Source: Pinguiococcus pyrenoidosus | Lineage: Eukaryota > Sar > Pinguiophyceae > Pinguiochrysidales > Pinguiochrysidaceae | Length of the DNA stretch: 64,000 nt | Assembly: GCA_019677205.1 (NCBI GenBank) | Contig: JAAMXY010002492.1 | Span: 16,615 to 80,614 of the forward strand | Reading direction: 5' to 3' | Shown here: positions 1-10,407 of the stretch, piece by piece | Numbering within the stretch: position 1 is the first letter of the stretch | Layout: each line of letters begins with the position of its first letter | Program-made: the position numbers and the translations under genes | The notes under the pieces: model-generated | What the model was told of the DNA's origin: nothing | Databases searched by the model: none | The model's input: the letters and a program-made list of their open reading frames with translations, nothing else

Positions 1-2079
1 CGCGCCAGCTGTGCCTCCCCCTGCAGCAGGAGGCATGCCCACGACAGCAACGCTCGCCAGCGTTTGACCCTGTTGTCGCCATCAAGCACTCAGCTCGGGC
101 GGCCTCGTCGCAGCGCCTGCAGCGGCATTTGACGTCTTACCGACGGCGCATAGTTGGGATTGATGGCGCTCGGGAAGCACATGCTGTTGATGAGCCCGCC
201 ATCGCTGTGGAGAGCGGATCAGGTCTTGCAGGCCCTGCAGAGCGCCTCGCGTTCTTCCCTGGCGCGTACCTCTCTCCGTTCAAGATGAGGATAGGGTCCC
301 TGATGGGCGGCGGCCCGTCAAAGGTGTAGTAGAGGCAAGTGCTCGACCTCCCATCTTCATTGAGGAAGACACCGTCGTCTTCATCCCTGCAGAGAGCACC
401 AGAATTCAGCAAGGCGAAGCGCCCCTGCGCGCAATACAACGGCCTCGACAACGTACCCCATGACGTTGGCGCCCTTCAGCAAGCTCGCGCACGCAGGCGC
501 ATCGGTTGCGATGACCAGCGAGTCGCATGCCAGTACAGTGCCGTTGACCAGCGCGACGCCACGCCCAGACCGATCGATTGCGCTCACTGGTGTGTTGAGC
601 ACCACGGTGCCCTCGGGAAGCTTGCTGGCCAGCTGTTGCGGGACGGCGCCGATGCCATCTCTCGGGAGGGTAGCTGCACCCTGCGCACACCACTTTCGTA
701 TCAAAGAGCAGGCCTTACGGGCTCAGTGTAGGCAAGCTGGTCTCACCTCTGCGAACATCTTGAAGACGAATTCGAACATCCTTGATGATTGCAGCGACAG
801 CGGGGCCAGGAAGATGCCGCTCAGAAACGGTCTGAAAAACGCCTCGACCATGAGCGGCGAGAATCCTCTGCGAAGGCATCGAGCGCGAGAGCCAAGAGCC
901 AAGCAACAAGAGGCAAAAGCAAGAACAAGCAAAAGCAAAAGCAAAAGCAAAAGCACAAGCACAAGCACAGGCACAGGCACAAGCACAAGAACAAGCACAA
1001 GCACAAGCACAAGAACAAATTGCAAAGGTCAGCACGTCGTAATTTCGCTTCATCATGGGGGGAGGGGCGCGCGCACCTGATCTTCCTCAAGTACTCTTCC
1101 GTGTCAACTTCATCTTTCTGAAGAATCTCGCCCACGGTTTCCACCTGATGATTACGGCGGCTCAGCCACCAACCGATCATCTCCTCCGCCCAGCGCCGAT
1201 GCATTACCTGCAAGCGCAATGACAAGTATGCCACCAATAGCTTGTCGATCAGGCTGCCGATCGGGGCGGACAGGCCCGCCAGAGCTTTAATGGGTCTGCG
1301 GAATGGATCGGAGATGGTATAGAACCCTCCATCTCGTCGTATGACGGCTCCAGGCTCGAACGAGTAGAGATCTAGAGGAGCGGGACTTCGTTAGCCCGCT
1401 TCGTAGTTCGTATCGCCGCCCCGCGTGTTCCTCACACAGATTCGCTGCCTTACCAAGATCCTTGTAGTCCAGCTCCTCCTTCGCTTCCGGGTAGCTCTCG
1501 ATGAAGACCTGGAAGCCGCGGTCCAAGATGAAGTCCTCCACCACGTCCGACCGAATCCGCCCGCCAACGCAATCTCCTGCTTCGAGCACTTTCACTTTCT
1601 TGCCAGCGTCGCAGAGCTTCCGAGCACAGATCAACCTGATGGGATCAGCAAAACAGCGGGGCGTCACGACAAGAGAGCAAGCCCAGCTCCAATCGCTGGG
1701 GGGGCGCACATAGCGTTTCCTGACCACCGCCCTGCACTCCTACTCATCACTCCATCAAGTGCATCACCCAGGAAGATCCCCAGCCCAATGCATCGGAGAA
1801 CCGCCTACGGATCCCAAACCCCACGCAGCAATTCTGAAAGCACAGGAAGGCTGCGAAGCGAAGACGGTACCCTGCGAGGCCTCCGCCCACCACGATGACC
1901 TCTGCCACCTTCTCCTCGGGCAGCTGCAACACGCCGTCGTTCTTCAAAAGCTTGGTCCACCAGGACTTGAGCGGATTGGCCTTAAAAGCTCGCGACTCGG
2001 TGGCCATGAGGACGGGGATTGGGCGAAACGCCACGCTACCGCCAAGGCAGCTGAAGCACAGCAGAAGTGCGCGCATCAT
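1..2079 (-). CDS. FAD-dependent carotenoid desaturase / amine-oxidase-like enzyme, plastid-targeted, 3' end off window
   Basis: Flavin oxidoreductase of the phytoene-desaturase/amine-oxidase superfamily, probably acting on a carotenoid or other hydrophobic plastid substrate. Nine exons were fitted: 2079-1871, 1635-1454, 1371-1208, 1144-1077, 867-747, 680-457, 386-270, 204-141 and 69 to beyond base 1. All junctions are GT-AG and phase-compatible. The N-terminal Rossmann FAD motif VIVVGGGLAG (split by intron 1) runs on into LEAGDCVGGRIRSD. Next come a conserved ESYPEAKEELDY segment, a central LPRDGIGAVPQQLA segment typical of phytoene-dehydrogenase-like proteins, and NEDGRSSTCLYY. The start MMRALLLCFSCLGGSVAFRP is a signal peptide ending in an ASAFAP-like motif (SVAF, F at +1), as in red-derived complex plastids. 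The C-terminus lies outside the window. The exact substrate cannot be told from sequence. Confidence 0.85.
915..1018. repeat. AAGCAA/CACAAG hexanucleotide microsatellite in an intron
   Basis: Degenerate hexamer tandem array (agcaaa and cacaag type units) lying wholly inside intron 4 of the FAD desaturase-like gene. It explains the low-complexity ORFs seen here on both strands, which should not be annotated. Confidence 0.9.
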
Positions 2080-2339
2080 CTTCCACTCTTTCGTGGCGCG
2101 TCGCGCGACAGAAGCGACGGCGACGATGCGGACCTCCGGCGCAGAACGCCCGGCCTCTTCGGCGTTCAGATCTGCGTCATCTTGAGGATCGCTTCGGGTC
2201 GGCTCGCAACGTGCTGCGCGCGCTAGATCGATACAGAGCTCATATCGAAATGGCGCGAGATGCTGTGTCGCGCCGGATCTTCTCGTGTCGCGCACCTGCC
2301 AAGAGGGACAGAGCGCCACAGCGCGCCACAGACACCGCG
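2080..2339. promoter_or_regulatory. Divergent promoter region, desaturase / SUZ12
   Basis: 260 bp between the two divergent start codons. It must hold both 5' UTRs and promoters. No TATA box or other recognisable element was seen; the role is inferred from gene orientation only. Confidence 0.45.
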
Positions 2340-4051
2340 ATGAGTCAGTCCCAGGCCCTGAAGGCTACGAGTGAGGAGGCTTCGTTTCGGCGGGAGTTCC
2401 ACGAGGTGAGCAGACGATGACCAGCTCCGGTCAGACGGCCCTCTAACCCGCCGCGCAGGCGTTCGCCGCGGTGGAAGTGCTGCAGCGACGCCGACGCCGG
2501 AGCCCGCTCTTCCGCAGAAAGTGCCTGCGCTTCCAGGCGGAGGAGGGCAGCGCCAGGAAGAAGACGCCAGCGTGGAACCCGACGGTTTTCCTCAAAGTGC
2601 AGATGTCCGTGGAGGAGAGGAGGTCTCTCGCCGTCGTCCTGTGCCTTTGCGTGCTGTTCAAGAAGCAAGGCGAAGACCACTTCGAGCTCCTCGAGTGCAG
2701 TGCGAAGCCCATCATGCATGCGCGGGCCACGGCCGTGTCGTTCGCGCTGCACACGTCCCCGGGACACCTGGCCGAGGCACCCCAAGGCCTTGCTCGCTTC
2801 GTCGTGTGCACCACGCAGGTGCTCACGTCTCAGCAGCACTGGGCCGCGGTGGAGCCGGACTCGAAGCTTCGCTGGACCCGCGAGAAGCTGGAGGCGCTGC
2901 ACTCGCACCTTCTCGTCTTCGGCGGTGCCGCGGCGGCGGATCAGCTTCATGGCGGCAGCACCAGGGTGATCGACCTCTCGGGCTGGGACCGCAATGCCCA
3001 CGACTCCGCAGTGTCGCTTTGCCTGTCTCCGCCGAGGCGCGGCCTCAACCTCGGGCTCTCCCTGCCGCGAGCAGCGAAGACCCGTGCGCCTGCGACGGTG
3101 GCATACTATCACTTTGCTTTCCCGGTCCCGAAGGGTGCGGACGAATCGGACGCGAGCAACTTGTCGGCGGACGAGGTCGAGATCGATGTCGAGAAGCGGC
3201 TCCGGCGGCAGGGTGACCAGGACTGGAAGACGTGGGTGGAGACTCGCCATGATCTCGCCTGCCCCTTGTGCGGCGCGTACATTGCCAAGTCAGAGAGCGA
3301 GCTCTTCGCACATCTTCGCACCTGCCATCCGCAGCTTCGCTTCGAGGCCTTCCTGGACGAAGGGCACAGGATGCACTGCGTGGTGCAGAACCTGCGGCAC
3401 TCGAGCGAGAAGGCTCTTCGGCCCAAGAGAAAGCGAGACGAGAAGTTCTGTCCGCTCTACGTTCACAAGCGCCAGCGGGACGCAAGATTCACGCTGTACC
3501 GCGTGCCGCTGCGCGATGCCGACACTCGCACGGGTCTTTCCGCAAGCAAGAAGGCCCAGGGGAAGATTGTTGCGAAGCCAAGCTCGAATCGGAGCTCCTT
3601 CGCGCCGGTACGCCAGTACTACCACTCGCGAACGTACCTGCCGCTGCTCCCGTCCGAGGTTGACATTGATAGCGACGAAGAGCTCGACGACGACTGGATG
3701 CAGCAAGAGAGCGAAAGGCTGATTAACGAGTTCGAGGACGTCGCGCCGGAGGAAATTCTGCTGATGAAGCTCTGGAATCGGCACACGCGAAGCCACAAGG
3801 TGCAAGCGGACAATCGAGTGCCGCACCTCCTTCGCCTGTTCGCGAAGCGATTCGCACCCACGATTGTTCGAGAGAACCTGTGGGAAGTCTTTCTCTTGCA
3901 CGCCTTCAACCTCTGGGACAACTCGTTAGTCACGAAAGATGAGGTTCTAGAATGCGCGGCTGTAGTGCGCAACTACAGCAATAGTGTGGCTGATCGAGGC
4001 GAGACGGAGCAGTCGCTAAGCAACGGCAGCAGTGCGCTGGACTTGTCCTGA
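2340..4051 (+). CDS. SUZ12-like Polycomb (PRC2) subunit with C2H2 finger and VEFS box
   Basis: Core subunit of Polycomb repressive complex 2, which activates the E(z) histone H3K27 methyltransferase in the nucleus. Two exons, 2340-2405 and 2459-4051, give 552 aa; joining restores the N-terminal FHEAFAAVEVLQ, comparable to the FLQAFEKPTQ region of animal SUZ12. A single C2H2 zinc finger lies at about residues 290-312 (C-x2-C...H-x4-H, CPLCGAY...HLRTCH). A VEFS box follows at about 421-526, starting with YYHSRTYLPL and an acidic DSDEELDDDW, then LMKLWNRH and FLLHAFNLWDN. This order of finger then C-terminal VEFS box is the diagnostic SUZ12/EMF2/VRN2 layout, and the length is shorter than the roughly 740 aa of human SUZ12. 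The downstream partners (E(z), ESC) are not in the window. Confidence 0.88.
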
Positions 4052-4678
4052 TGACAGAATGTAAGATGTCGATGCTCAGATCCAAGGCCCGAGCAAGAGC
4101 GCCACAGCTTGCGAAGGCCTCATGAAGAAGAAGAAGAAGAAGAAGAAGAGGACGGTGATGATGATTTTAATGATGATGAGAAACCCCTTCATTTCGTTCG
4201 TCGTCGCAAGGGCAGCGGGACTGCCCCAGCGTGCTACTTCAAACTGTTCTAAGAAGGAATCTCCAACGTGTCGAGGGCAGGAACTGCACGGATGGATATG
4301 ACTTCTCCGATCCAATCCATGCGGCTGGACACGCGAGCAGAAAGCAAACAACAACACACTGTCCTGAGTCGGAAGTCAAGCAGCCACTCAGCCGAGTGAA
4401 ACTAGGAACCGTGGCGCTATGCAGCACCACGTCCTGCTGGATCTGCGCTGCCGTAAGCAACGCACCCGGAAGCCGCAAGTTTCGCAGACAACCGAATCGG
4501 AGCATCGTACCATGCACGGGAAGGCACGAGATAGAGAGAGAGAGAGAGAGAGACAGACGGACACGGAGAGAAAGGCAGAGAGGGGAAGAGGGAGGGAGAG
4601 GACACGCCTTGGACATCGCAACACTGGACAGATCGATCGCAGCACTGTGCGAACCGCAAACTCCGATCTCGCTTGCTT
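4052..4678. other. Convergent intergenic region with GAA and GA microsatellites
   Basis: 627 bp between the stops of SUZ12 and the kinase. It holds a GAA run at about 4123-4149 and a GA run at about 4531-4552. No credible coding exon or RNA was seen. Confidence 0.6.
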
Positions 4679-6109
4679 CTATCCGCTCGCGCTCTTGGCT
4701 TCGCTTGCGCTTTTCTCTTCGCTTGCGCTCTTCTCCCCGCTTGGGTCTTCGGAGAGCATGCTTCTAATCTCTTTCCGTGAGGGCACGGAGGGGATATGCG
4801 TCTTTCCCTCGGCCACGTCAATGTCAACCAGGGGACGCAGGCAGGCGGACATCAGGTCGGAGTATATCTGGTAGTACTCCATGATGTCGCCGCGCCTCCG
4901 CTGAAGCTCCACGATGCACCTCTCCGGATCGTCCTCCGCCACGCTGACACGAACGACCAGCCCGATTTGCCCTTTCGACGTCATCTTGGTGGCCTTGATG
5001 TTCACCGCGTCGCTGGAGCCGCCCTCTCCGGCTTCTTCGTCTCCGTCGCTGGTCTCCACCTTGCACTCGAGCCCCAGTGCCGCCGCCCCCTCCTCCAGCT
5101 TCTCCCTCAGCTCGGTCACGCTCCGAGACGAGGTGAAGCGGAACACGCGGGCATTCACGCTCTGGGTCCGCGCAAGCGACGACTGCGCTCCGGGAGCCGC
5201 CTTTGCGTCTGCCGGGGCGTCGGCAGCCGCGCCTTCGGCGTCGGCCTCCCGCGGCTCCACCCCAACCGCCGCATCGGCGGCGCGGCCTTCGTCCTCTTCC
5301 TTGGTCTCGACGCTGATGGTCGGCCCTTCGGGCAGCTCCCCCTCTTTGGTGTACCAGGGATGTCTCATGATGTCCAGCATCTTGATTCGCTCTCTGGGGT
5401 CACGCACAAGAATTCTATCAATGAGGGACCTCAGGAGCGGGCTAAACCAGGACGGGTAGGAGAACTCGACGGCCTGGATCTTGCGGAAGAGCTCGCCCGT
5501 GGTGCTCTCGTCGAAGGGCAAGAAGCCAGCCACCAGGACGTAGAGGATCACGCCACAGCTCCAGATGTCCGCCATGTGGCCGTCGTATCCCTGATCAGCC
5601 AGCACCTCCGGAGCGACGTAGTTCGGCGTGCCGCACGTGGTGTGGAGCAGCTCGGCGTGCGACTCCGCTCCGCTGCCCTCCCGGTACAGCGAGCTCAGGC
5701 CGAAGTCGCTGATCTTCAGGTCGTTGTTCGCGTCCAGAAGCAGGTTCTCCGGCTTCAAGTCTCGGTGGCAGACCCCACGCGTGTGGCAATAGTGCACCCC
5801 TTCGGCCAGCTGCCGAAAGTAATACCGCGCCTGATCGTCGTCGAAGCGCTGCTGCTCCACGATCCGGTCAAAAAGCTCCCCGCCCGTGATGAGCTCGAGC
5901 ACGATGAAGATGCGGGTGCGCGACGCCAGCACCTGAGGAGCGATCCGCGTCAGTCGGGCGGCGCTGCTGGTTCCCGTCGCCGGCAGCCGCGGCTTGCGTA
6001 CCTCGTGAAGCTGGACGACATGGGGATGACGGATCATCTTCATGATGCTGATCTCCCGCTTGATCTGATCGCCCATGTTCTGCCTCTGGATTCTCTCCTT
6101 GTCCAGCAC
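4679..6109 (-). CDS. CIPK/SnRK3-like serine/threonine kinase, 5' end missing at gap
   Basis: CAMK-group protein kinase closest in layout to plant CBL-interacting (SnRK3/CIPK) kinases. The visible exons are 6109-6002 and 5932-4679, split by a 69-nt in-frame intron; the codon before it reads LHE and the next exon VLASRTRIF, matching the CIPK line LHEV-ASKTKI. Seen motifs are the catalytic loop HRDLKPENLLLD, DFGLSSLYR, the activation segment HTTCGTPNYVAPEVL, GYDG-ADIWSCGVILY and a final PWYTKEGE. After an Ala/Glu linker comes a regulatory tail (VTELREKLEEGAAALGLEC ... VELQRRRGDIMEYYQIYSDL) that matches the CIPK/KA1-like C-terminal domain. A clear NAF motif for CBL binding was not seen. The glycine loop and VAIK lysine should lie upstream, partly in the run of Ns. 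Confidence 0.87.
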   Translation of the reverse strand: MLDKERIQRQNMGDQIKREISIMKMIRHPHVVQLHEVRKPRLPATGTSSAARLTRIAPQVLASRTRIFIVLELITGGELFDRIVEQQRFDDDQARYYFRQLAEGVHYCHTRGVCHRDLKPENLLLDANNDLKISDFGLSSLYREGSGAESHAELLHTTCGTPNYVAPEVLADQGYDGHMADIWSCGVILYVLVAGFLPFDESTTGELFRKIQAVEFSYPSWFSPLLRSLIDRILVRDPRERIKMLDIMRHPWYTKEGELPEGPTISVETKEEDEGRAADAAVGVEPREADAEGAAADAPADAKAAPGAQSSLARTQSVNARVFRFTSSRSVTELREKLEEGAAALGLECKVETSDGDEEAGEGGSSDAVNIKATKMTSKGQIGLVVRVSVAEDDPERCIVELQRRRGDIMEYYQIYSDLMSACLRPLVDIDVAEGKTHIPSVPSRKEIRSMLSEDPSGEKSASEEKSASEAKSASG

Positions 6110-6363
6110 CTGCGCAGCGAAGGCAACACAGGATCGCGGTGTCAGCCGGCGGTCTTGACGCATCCCTCGGTCCCACGGCCGTGTCAGCCGAAGTCCGCGA
6201 CGCAGCCACCGTGCAGAGGGCCTCTGCCGCGCTCCCCGCGTCCCCGCTTGCCACGCGAACGCGCCCGAGGCGTTCGCCGGCGCTCCGGATCCGCACCGTG
6301 CTCACTCCCGCGCGGCTTCGGAAGAACTCCACTTTCTTCGCTCCGCCCGATGCCGCCCCTGGC

Positions 6364-7298
6364 NNNNNNNNNNNNNNNNNNNNNNNNNNNNNNNNNNNNN
6401 NNNNNNNNNNNNNNNNNNNNNNNNNNNNNNNNNNNNNNNNNNNNNNNNNNNNNNNNNNNNNNNNNNNNNNNNNNNNNNNNNNNNNNNNNNNNNNNNNNNN
6501 NNNNNNNNNNNNNNNNNNNNNNNNNNNNNNNNNNNNNNNNNNNNNNNNNNNNNNNNNNNNNNNNNNNNNNNNNNNNNNNNNNNNNNNNNNNNNNNNNNNN
6601 NNNNNNNNNNNNNNNNNNNNNNNNNNNNNNNNNNNNNNNNNNNNNNNNNNNNNNNNNNNNNNNNNNNNNNNNNNNNNNNNNNNNNNNNNNNNNNNNNNNN
6701 NNNNNNNNNNNNNNNNNNNNNNNNNNNNNNNNNNNNNNNNNNNNNNNNNNNNNNNNNNNNNNNNNNNNNNNNNNNNNNNNNNNNNNNNNNNNNNNNNNNN
6801 NNNNNNNNNNNNNNNNNNNNNNNNNNNNNNNNNNNNNNNNNNNNNNNNNNNNNNNNNNNNNNNNNNNNNNNNNNNNNNNNNNNNNNNNNNNNNNNNNNNN
6901 NNNNNNNNNNNNNNNNNNNNNNNNNNNNNNNNNNNNNNNNNNNNNNNNNNNNNNNNNNNNNNNNNNNNNNNNNNNNNNNNNNNNNNNNNNNNNNNNNNNN
7001 NNNNNNNNNNNNNNNNNNNNNNNNNNNNNNNNNNNNNNNNNNNNNNNNNNNNNNNNNNNNNNNNNNNNNNNNNNNNNNNNNNNNNNNNNNNNNNNNNNNN
7101 NNNNNNNNNNNNNNNNNNNNNNNNNNNNNNNNNNNNNNNNNNNNNNNNNNNNNNNNNNNNNNNNNNNNNNNNNNNNNNNNNNNNNNNNNNNNNNNNNNNN
7201 NNNNNNNNNNNNNNNNNNNNNNNNNNNNNNNNNNNNNNNNNNNNNNNNNNNNNNNNNNNNNNNNNNNNNNNNNNNNNNNNNNNNNNNNNNNNNNNNNN
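6364..7298. other. Assembly gap (935 Ns)
   Basis: Run of undetermined bases. The missing first exon(s) of the kinase to the left are expected here or just beyond. Long reading frames drawn through the gap are artefacts. Confidence 0.99.
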
Positions 7299-7990
7299 AG
7301 CCACGTGCGTCACCTGGCCGAGCGAGCGCCGCACGTCACGGCCGGAGTCGCTCCGCGCGCTCCGCGAGGAGTCGAAGGTCGGCGACGCACGCAGCTTTCG
7401 TGTGTTTCGGCCGGCTCGGACTCCGGGACCGGGGGGTTCCGCTGGACCAGCTGAAACCACGGGGCTTCTCTCCCGCCTTCTCCGGTCGACTCAGGGAGAG
7501 GTGAGCGAAAGATCGGAGAAGCGTCGCTGTCCACTGCGGCTGGAAGTCTTGACGTTCAACCTTCCTGGAGCATTCCTGGCGCGTAGAAGGATGCGCTGGT
7601 CGGCCAATCAACGAAGATGCGGAATGACGCGGCGCGCTGTGCACCGTGATTGGCCCATGCCGAGAGAATCCGGACTGATGTCAAACTGCAAATGTCGTGA
7701 AATCAGCGACAATAAAATCTTCAGAATTTGGAAAGCTACTGCGTCGCCGGTCTGTGACAGCTGGATCTCTAAGTTCCAAACGCCACGTTAGTGAGCTGGT
7801 GCGACGCCCGTGTCTCCGCCCGAGTGCAGACAAGAGCAAAACCTTGCAACGCTACACTCAAGGCTTGCTCCTCCGACGGTACCGCAACGAGAGCGACCGA
7901 GGCATCAAAACGCGCCGCGCATTGCATGATAAGGCCGGCTGGAGACGAAGCTTGTGCCTCGACCGCTGGAATTTTGCGATCGTGATCACC
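7299..7990. other. Sequence between gap and Mpv17 gene
   Basis: About 690 bp. It may contain the 5' exon and promoter of the minus-strand kinase and the promoter of the plus-strand Mpv17 gene. No exon could be assigned with confidence. Confidence 0.4.
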
Positions 7991-9020
7991 ATGGGATGCA
8001 CAAACCGTGTCTGCAGCGGGCTGGCGCTTGGGTGCCTCCTACTGCTGCAGGTCGATGTTGCCGAAGGCCTCTCGCGACGCCTGTATGGCCTTCACACGAC
8101 GGGGGCTCCGCGGTCGGTGGCCTTCCCACTAGCGGTGTCCAAGACGAAGGAGGACATCTTCGAAGGATATAGAAAGGTACGGCGACGACGACAGTCTCCT
8201 TGGCTACGGCGAAGCAGGTGCTGAGCATTAATTCGCTTCATGCCGGACAACGCAGGAAGTGGAAGAGACCGGCAGCAACGGGCAGGATTCGCCGGACATG
8301 CCGGCGGCCTTCGCTGCCACGCAGAACGAGTTCCTGGCTCGGATCCGGCCGACGACGCCGACCGGCCGAACGAACCTCTTTATCATCACTGGCATTGCTG
8401 TGTTCGTGGCGAGCAACCTGATCATGCTGCAGCAGAACCCGCTGAAAGCGTACGAGGCTGCGGTCGCCGCAAACCCCGTCTTTGTCAAGGCGTGCACCAG
8501 CGGTGTGGCCTACGGCCTGGGGGACGCGCTGTCCCAGGTTTTGCTGGGCAAGAAGGTGGATGACTTGGATCTGTGGCGCTCGGCCCGCTCGGGGACTGCG
8601 GGTTTCATCGGCCACGGGCCGTTGTGTCACTACTGGATGGTCTGGATGGAGGGCCATCTGGACTTCGGCGGGGCGTGGTACGCCGTCTTCGCAAAGGTGG
8701 TGGCCGATCAGACCATCTGGAGCATCTACTTGAACGCCATGTACGCCTCGATCATCGGATTCCTCGCGGGAAAGAGTCTGCCCGCCGTGTGGCGCGATAT
8801 CCGCGACACAGCGTGGCCGGCGCTGCGCTCGTCCTGGCGCTTCTGGCCGTTCATCCACCTCATCAGCTTCTCGAAGTTCATCCCGCTAGATCTAAAGCTT
8901 CTCTGGGTAGATGTCATGGAGGTAATCTGGGTGATCATCCTGTCCCGCGTGAACAATGAGCAGAAGATCGAAGCAAGAGTAGCGGAGGGCGACGCGGACG
9001 AGGAGGATCTGCAGACCTAA
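7991..9020 (+). CDS. Mpv17/PMP22 family integral membrane protein with signal-like presequence
   Basis: Small multispan organelle membrane protein of the Mpv17/PMP22/Sym1 family, whose members sit in mitochondrial inner, peroxisomal or plastid membranes and may form non-selective channels. Two exons, 7991-8176 and 8256-9020, both phase 0, give 316 aa. The family signature is clear in the C-terminal half: ALRSSWRFWPFIHLISF, then KFIPLDLKLLWVDVMEVIW and ILSRVNN, matching W-x-x-WP...F..VP..R......W..(Y/I)LS. Four hydrophobic segments are visible, one from FIITGIAVFVASNLIML. The N-terminus MGCTNRVCSGLALGCLLLLQ is a signal-like stretch and the protein is longer than the usual roughly 180 aa, so import through a secretory first step (complex plastid?) is possible. 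Intron boundaries are GT-AG. Confidence 0.88.
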
Positions 9021-9342
9021 AGTCGTTGTCGGTTTGTCGCATCGGTTTGAGTGCCATGCCTGTGTCATTGGTGCAGCATCACGGAGGCTGTGTAAGATGG
9101 AGCAAGGCCCGTGTTGGTAGAGAGGACGGATTGTTTGTGTGCTGCGTGCCGGCGATCGTGCGAGTAATAACAAAGCGAGCCGCCACCAAGGATGAATCAG
9201 TTTACCAAGTTATCCCAAGTCTTCCCGCCGCGCGGTCTCGACGAGAGCCCGGCTCCACGGCGCAGCTATCCACAGAATCTCGCAACGATCTACAAAACTT
9301 GGGGCCGCACCACTGGCTCTCTGTCTCTCTATCTCTCAACAT
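9021..9342. other. Convergent intergenic region Mpv17 / RCL1
   Basis: 322 bp between two convergent stop codons. No coding or RNA signal seen; it should hold the two 3' UTRs. Confidence 0.55.
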
Positions 9343-10407
9343 CTAGGCGATACTCTTGGCCACGTTCCTGAATCCATTTCCAAGGCAGGAGAGAAGGACC
9401 GAGCCGTCTTGGTCGTGCCTGATCCGGAAGACCGAGCCGAACACGTCTCGAAGGAGCTGCAGAGTGCGAATGGCCGGCTCTGAGAGACCTCCCACACGCA
9501 GACGGCTCACGTCCTCCGTCGTGAGCGCCATCAACATGATGCAGAGGCTGTGATGCGCTTCGTCGATGAATCCACCCGCCTGAACCTGATCTAGCACCGC
9601 CGCCGCAGTCTCCACGCCCAGATCCTCGGGCAGCGTCCCTCCCTCTGCCGCGGCCTCGGAGGAGATCATGCAGCCCTCGGTCGTCTCCGCCACGATTGAC
9701 ACGGCAAAGCCGGGGCTCCCGCCGGAGCGCGCCCCGGAGTAGTGGTCGGTGTAGATCCACACGTCCGGCAAGAAGCGATTGAGCAAGGCCCTCGCCGAGT
9801 CGACGAGGCGATTCGCGATCTGCGGCGACACCTTTGCCGTGTACGCGACGCCTCGGATCCGCTTGACGAGACCCACGTTGGTGAGATCGACCGGCTGCAG
9901 CTCCTTCACAATGGGCAGCGACACGACCACCAAGCCGCCGCCCTTCGGCGGAGCGCCCCTCCTCTTCACCGTGAGCGTCGCGCCAGCAGCTCCAAAGCGC
10001 TCCAGCAGAGGCAGAGTCACGGTTCTCAGCGTGTCGATCCCCAGGTCCACATCGTCGTTGGTGATGCCCGACAGACTCAGCAGCAAAGGCCTCTTCGCGA
10101 AGAGGGCCAGCGGGATGATGCCTTCCAGGAAATACCCGGCGGCTCGACCTTCGCAGGAGTGCGTCACCTTGCCGCCGGTCACCAGCCCAGGCACATAGCG
10201 TAGCTTCGTGCCCGTCTCGTTGATCTCTACCCGGCAGCCGTCGCAGAGCTTCTCCAGCAGGCGTAGGAAGCTCGCCTCGAAGTCGCGCAAGCCCGGCTCT
10301 TCGTCGTCCTCGCGAATCCCGTCGATGCGGAGCGGGCGGCCCACCAGCGTGGCGGCCACCAGGCGCTGGCGAAAGTTGCCGCAACCGCGAGCGCGGATCG
10401 GGGCCAT
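9343..10407 (-). CDS. RCL1: RCL1-like RNA 3'-terminal phosphate cyclase family protein (18S rRNA processing)
   Basis: Nucleolar factor of the RNA 3'-phosphate cyclase fold. Rcl1 works with Bms1 in the small-subunit processome at the A2 cleavage of pre-18S rRNA. It is a single intron-free exon of 354 aa, close to the 373 aa of human RCL1. The opening GNFRQRLVAATLVGRPLRI followed by GLRDFEASFLRLLEKL and RVEINETGTKLRYVPGLVTG follows the eukaryotic Rcl1 branch rather than the catalytic RtcA branch. Further conserved blocks are HSCEGRAAGYFLEGIIPLAL and GFAVSIVAETTEGC. The start ATG at 10407 gives the expected N-terminus. Very likely essential housekeeping. Confidence 0.93.
   Translation of the reverse strand: MAPIRARGCGNFRQRLVAATLVGRPLRIDGIREDDEEPGLRDFEASFLRLLEKLCDGCRVEINETGTKLRYVPGLVTGGKVTHSCEGRAAGYFLEGIIPLALFAKRPLLLSLSGITNDDVDLGIDTLRTVTLPLLERFGAAGATLTVKRRGAPPKGGGLVVVSLPIVKELQPVDLTNVGLVKRIRGVAYTAKVSPQIANRLVDSARALLNRFLPDVWIYTDHYSGARSGGSPGFAVSIVAETTEGCMISSEAAAEGGTLPEDLGVETAAAVLDQVQAGGFIDEAHHSLCIMLMALTTEDVSRLRVGGLSEPAIRTLQLLRDVFGSVFRIRHDQDGSVLLSCLGNGFRNVAKSIA

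Noticed and set aside
460-1121. Lys/Ser/Thr- and Cys/Leu-rich frames near the left end
   Set aside because: Translations of an intronic hexanucleotide repeat in several frames.
2345-3250. 301-codon minus-strand frame opposite SUZ12
   Set aside because: Antisense shadow; composition is Arg/His/Leu-rich as expected from reverse reading of GC-rich codons.
4796-7791. Very long frames running through the run of Ns on both strands
   Set aside because: They exist only because undetermined bases carry no stops; they are also antisense to the kinase.
9240-9350. Possible small RNA gene downstream of Mpv17
   Set aside because: No tRNA boxes, snoRNA C/D or H/ACA signature or Pol III terminator could be identified.
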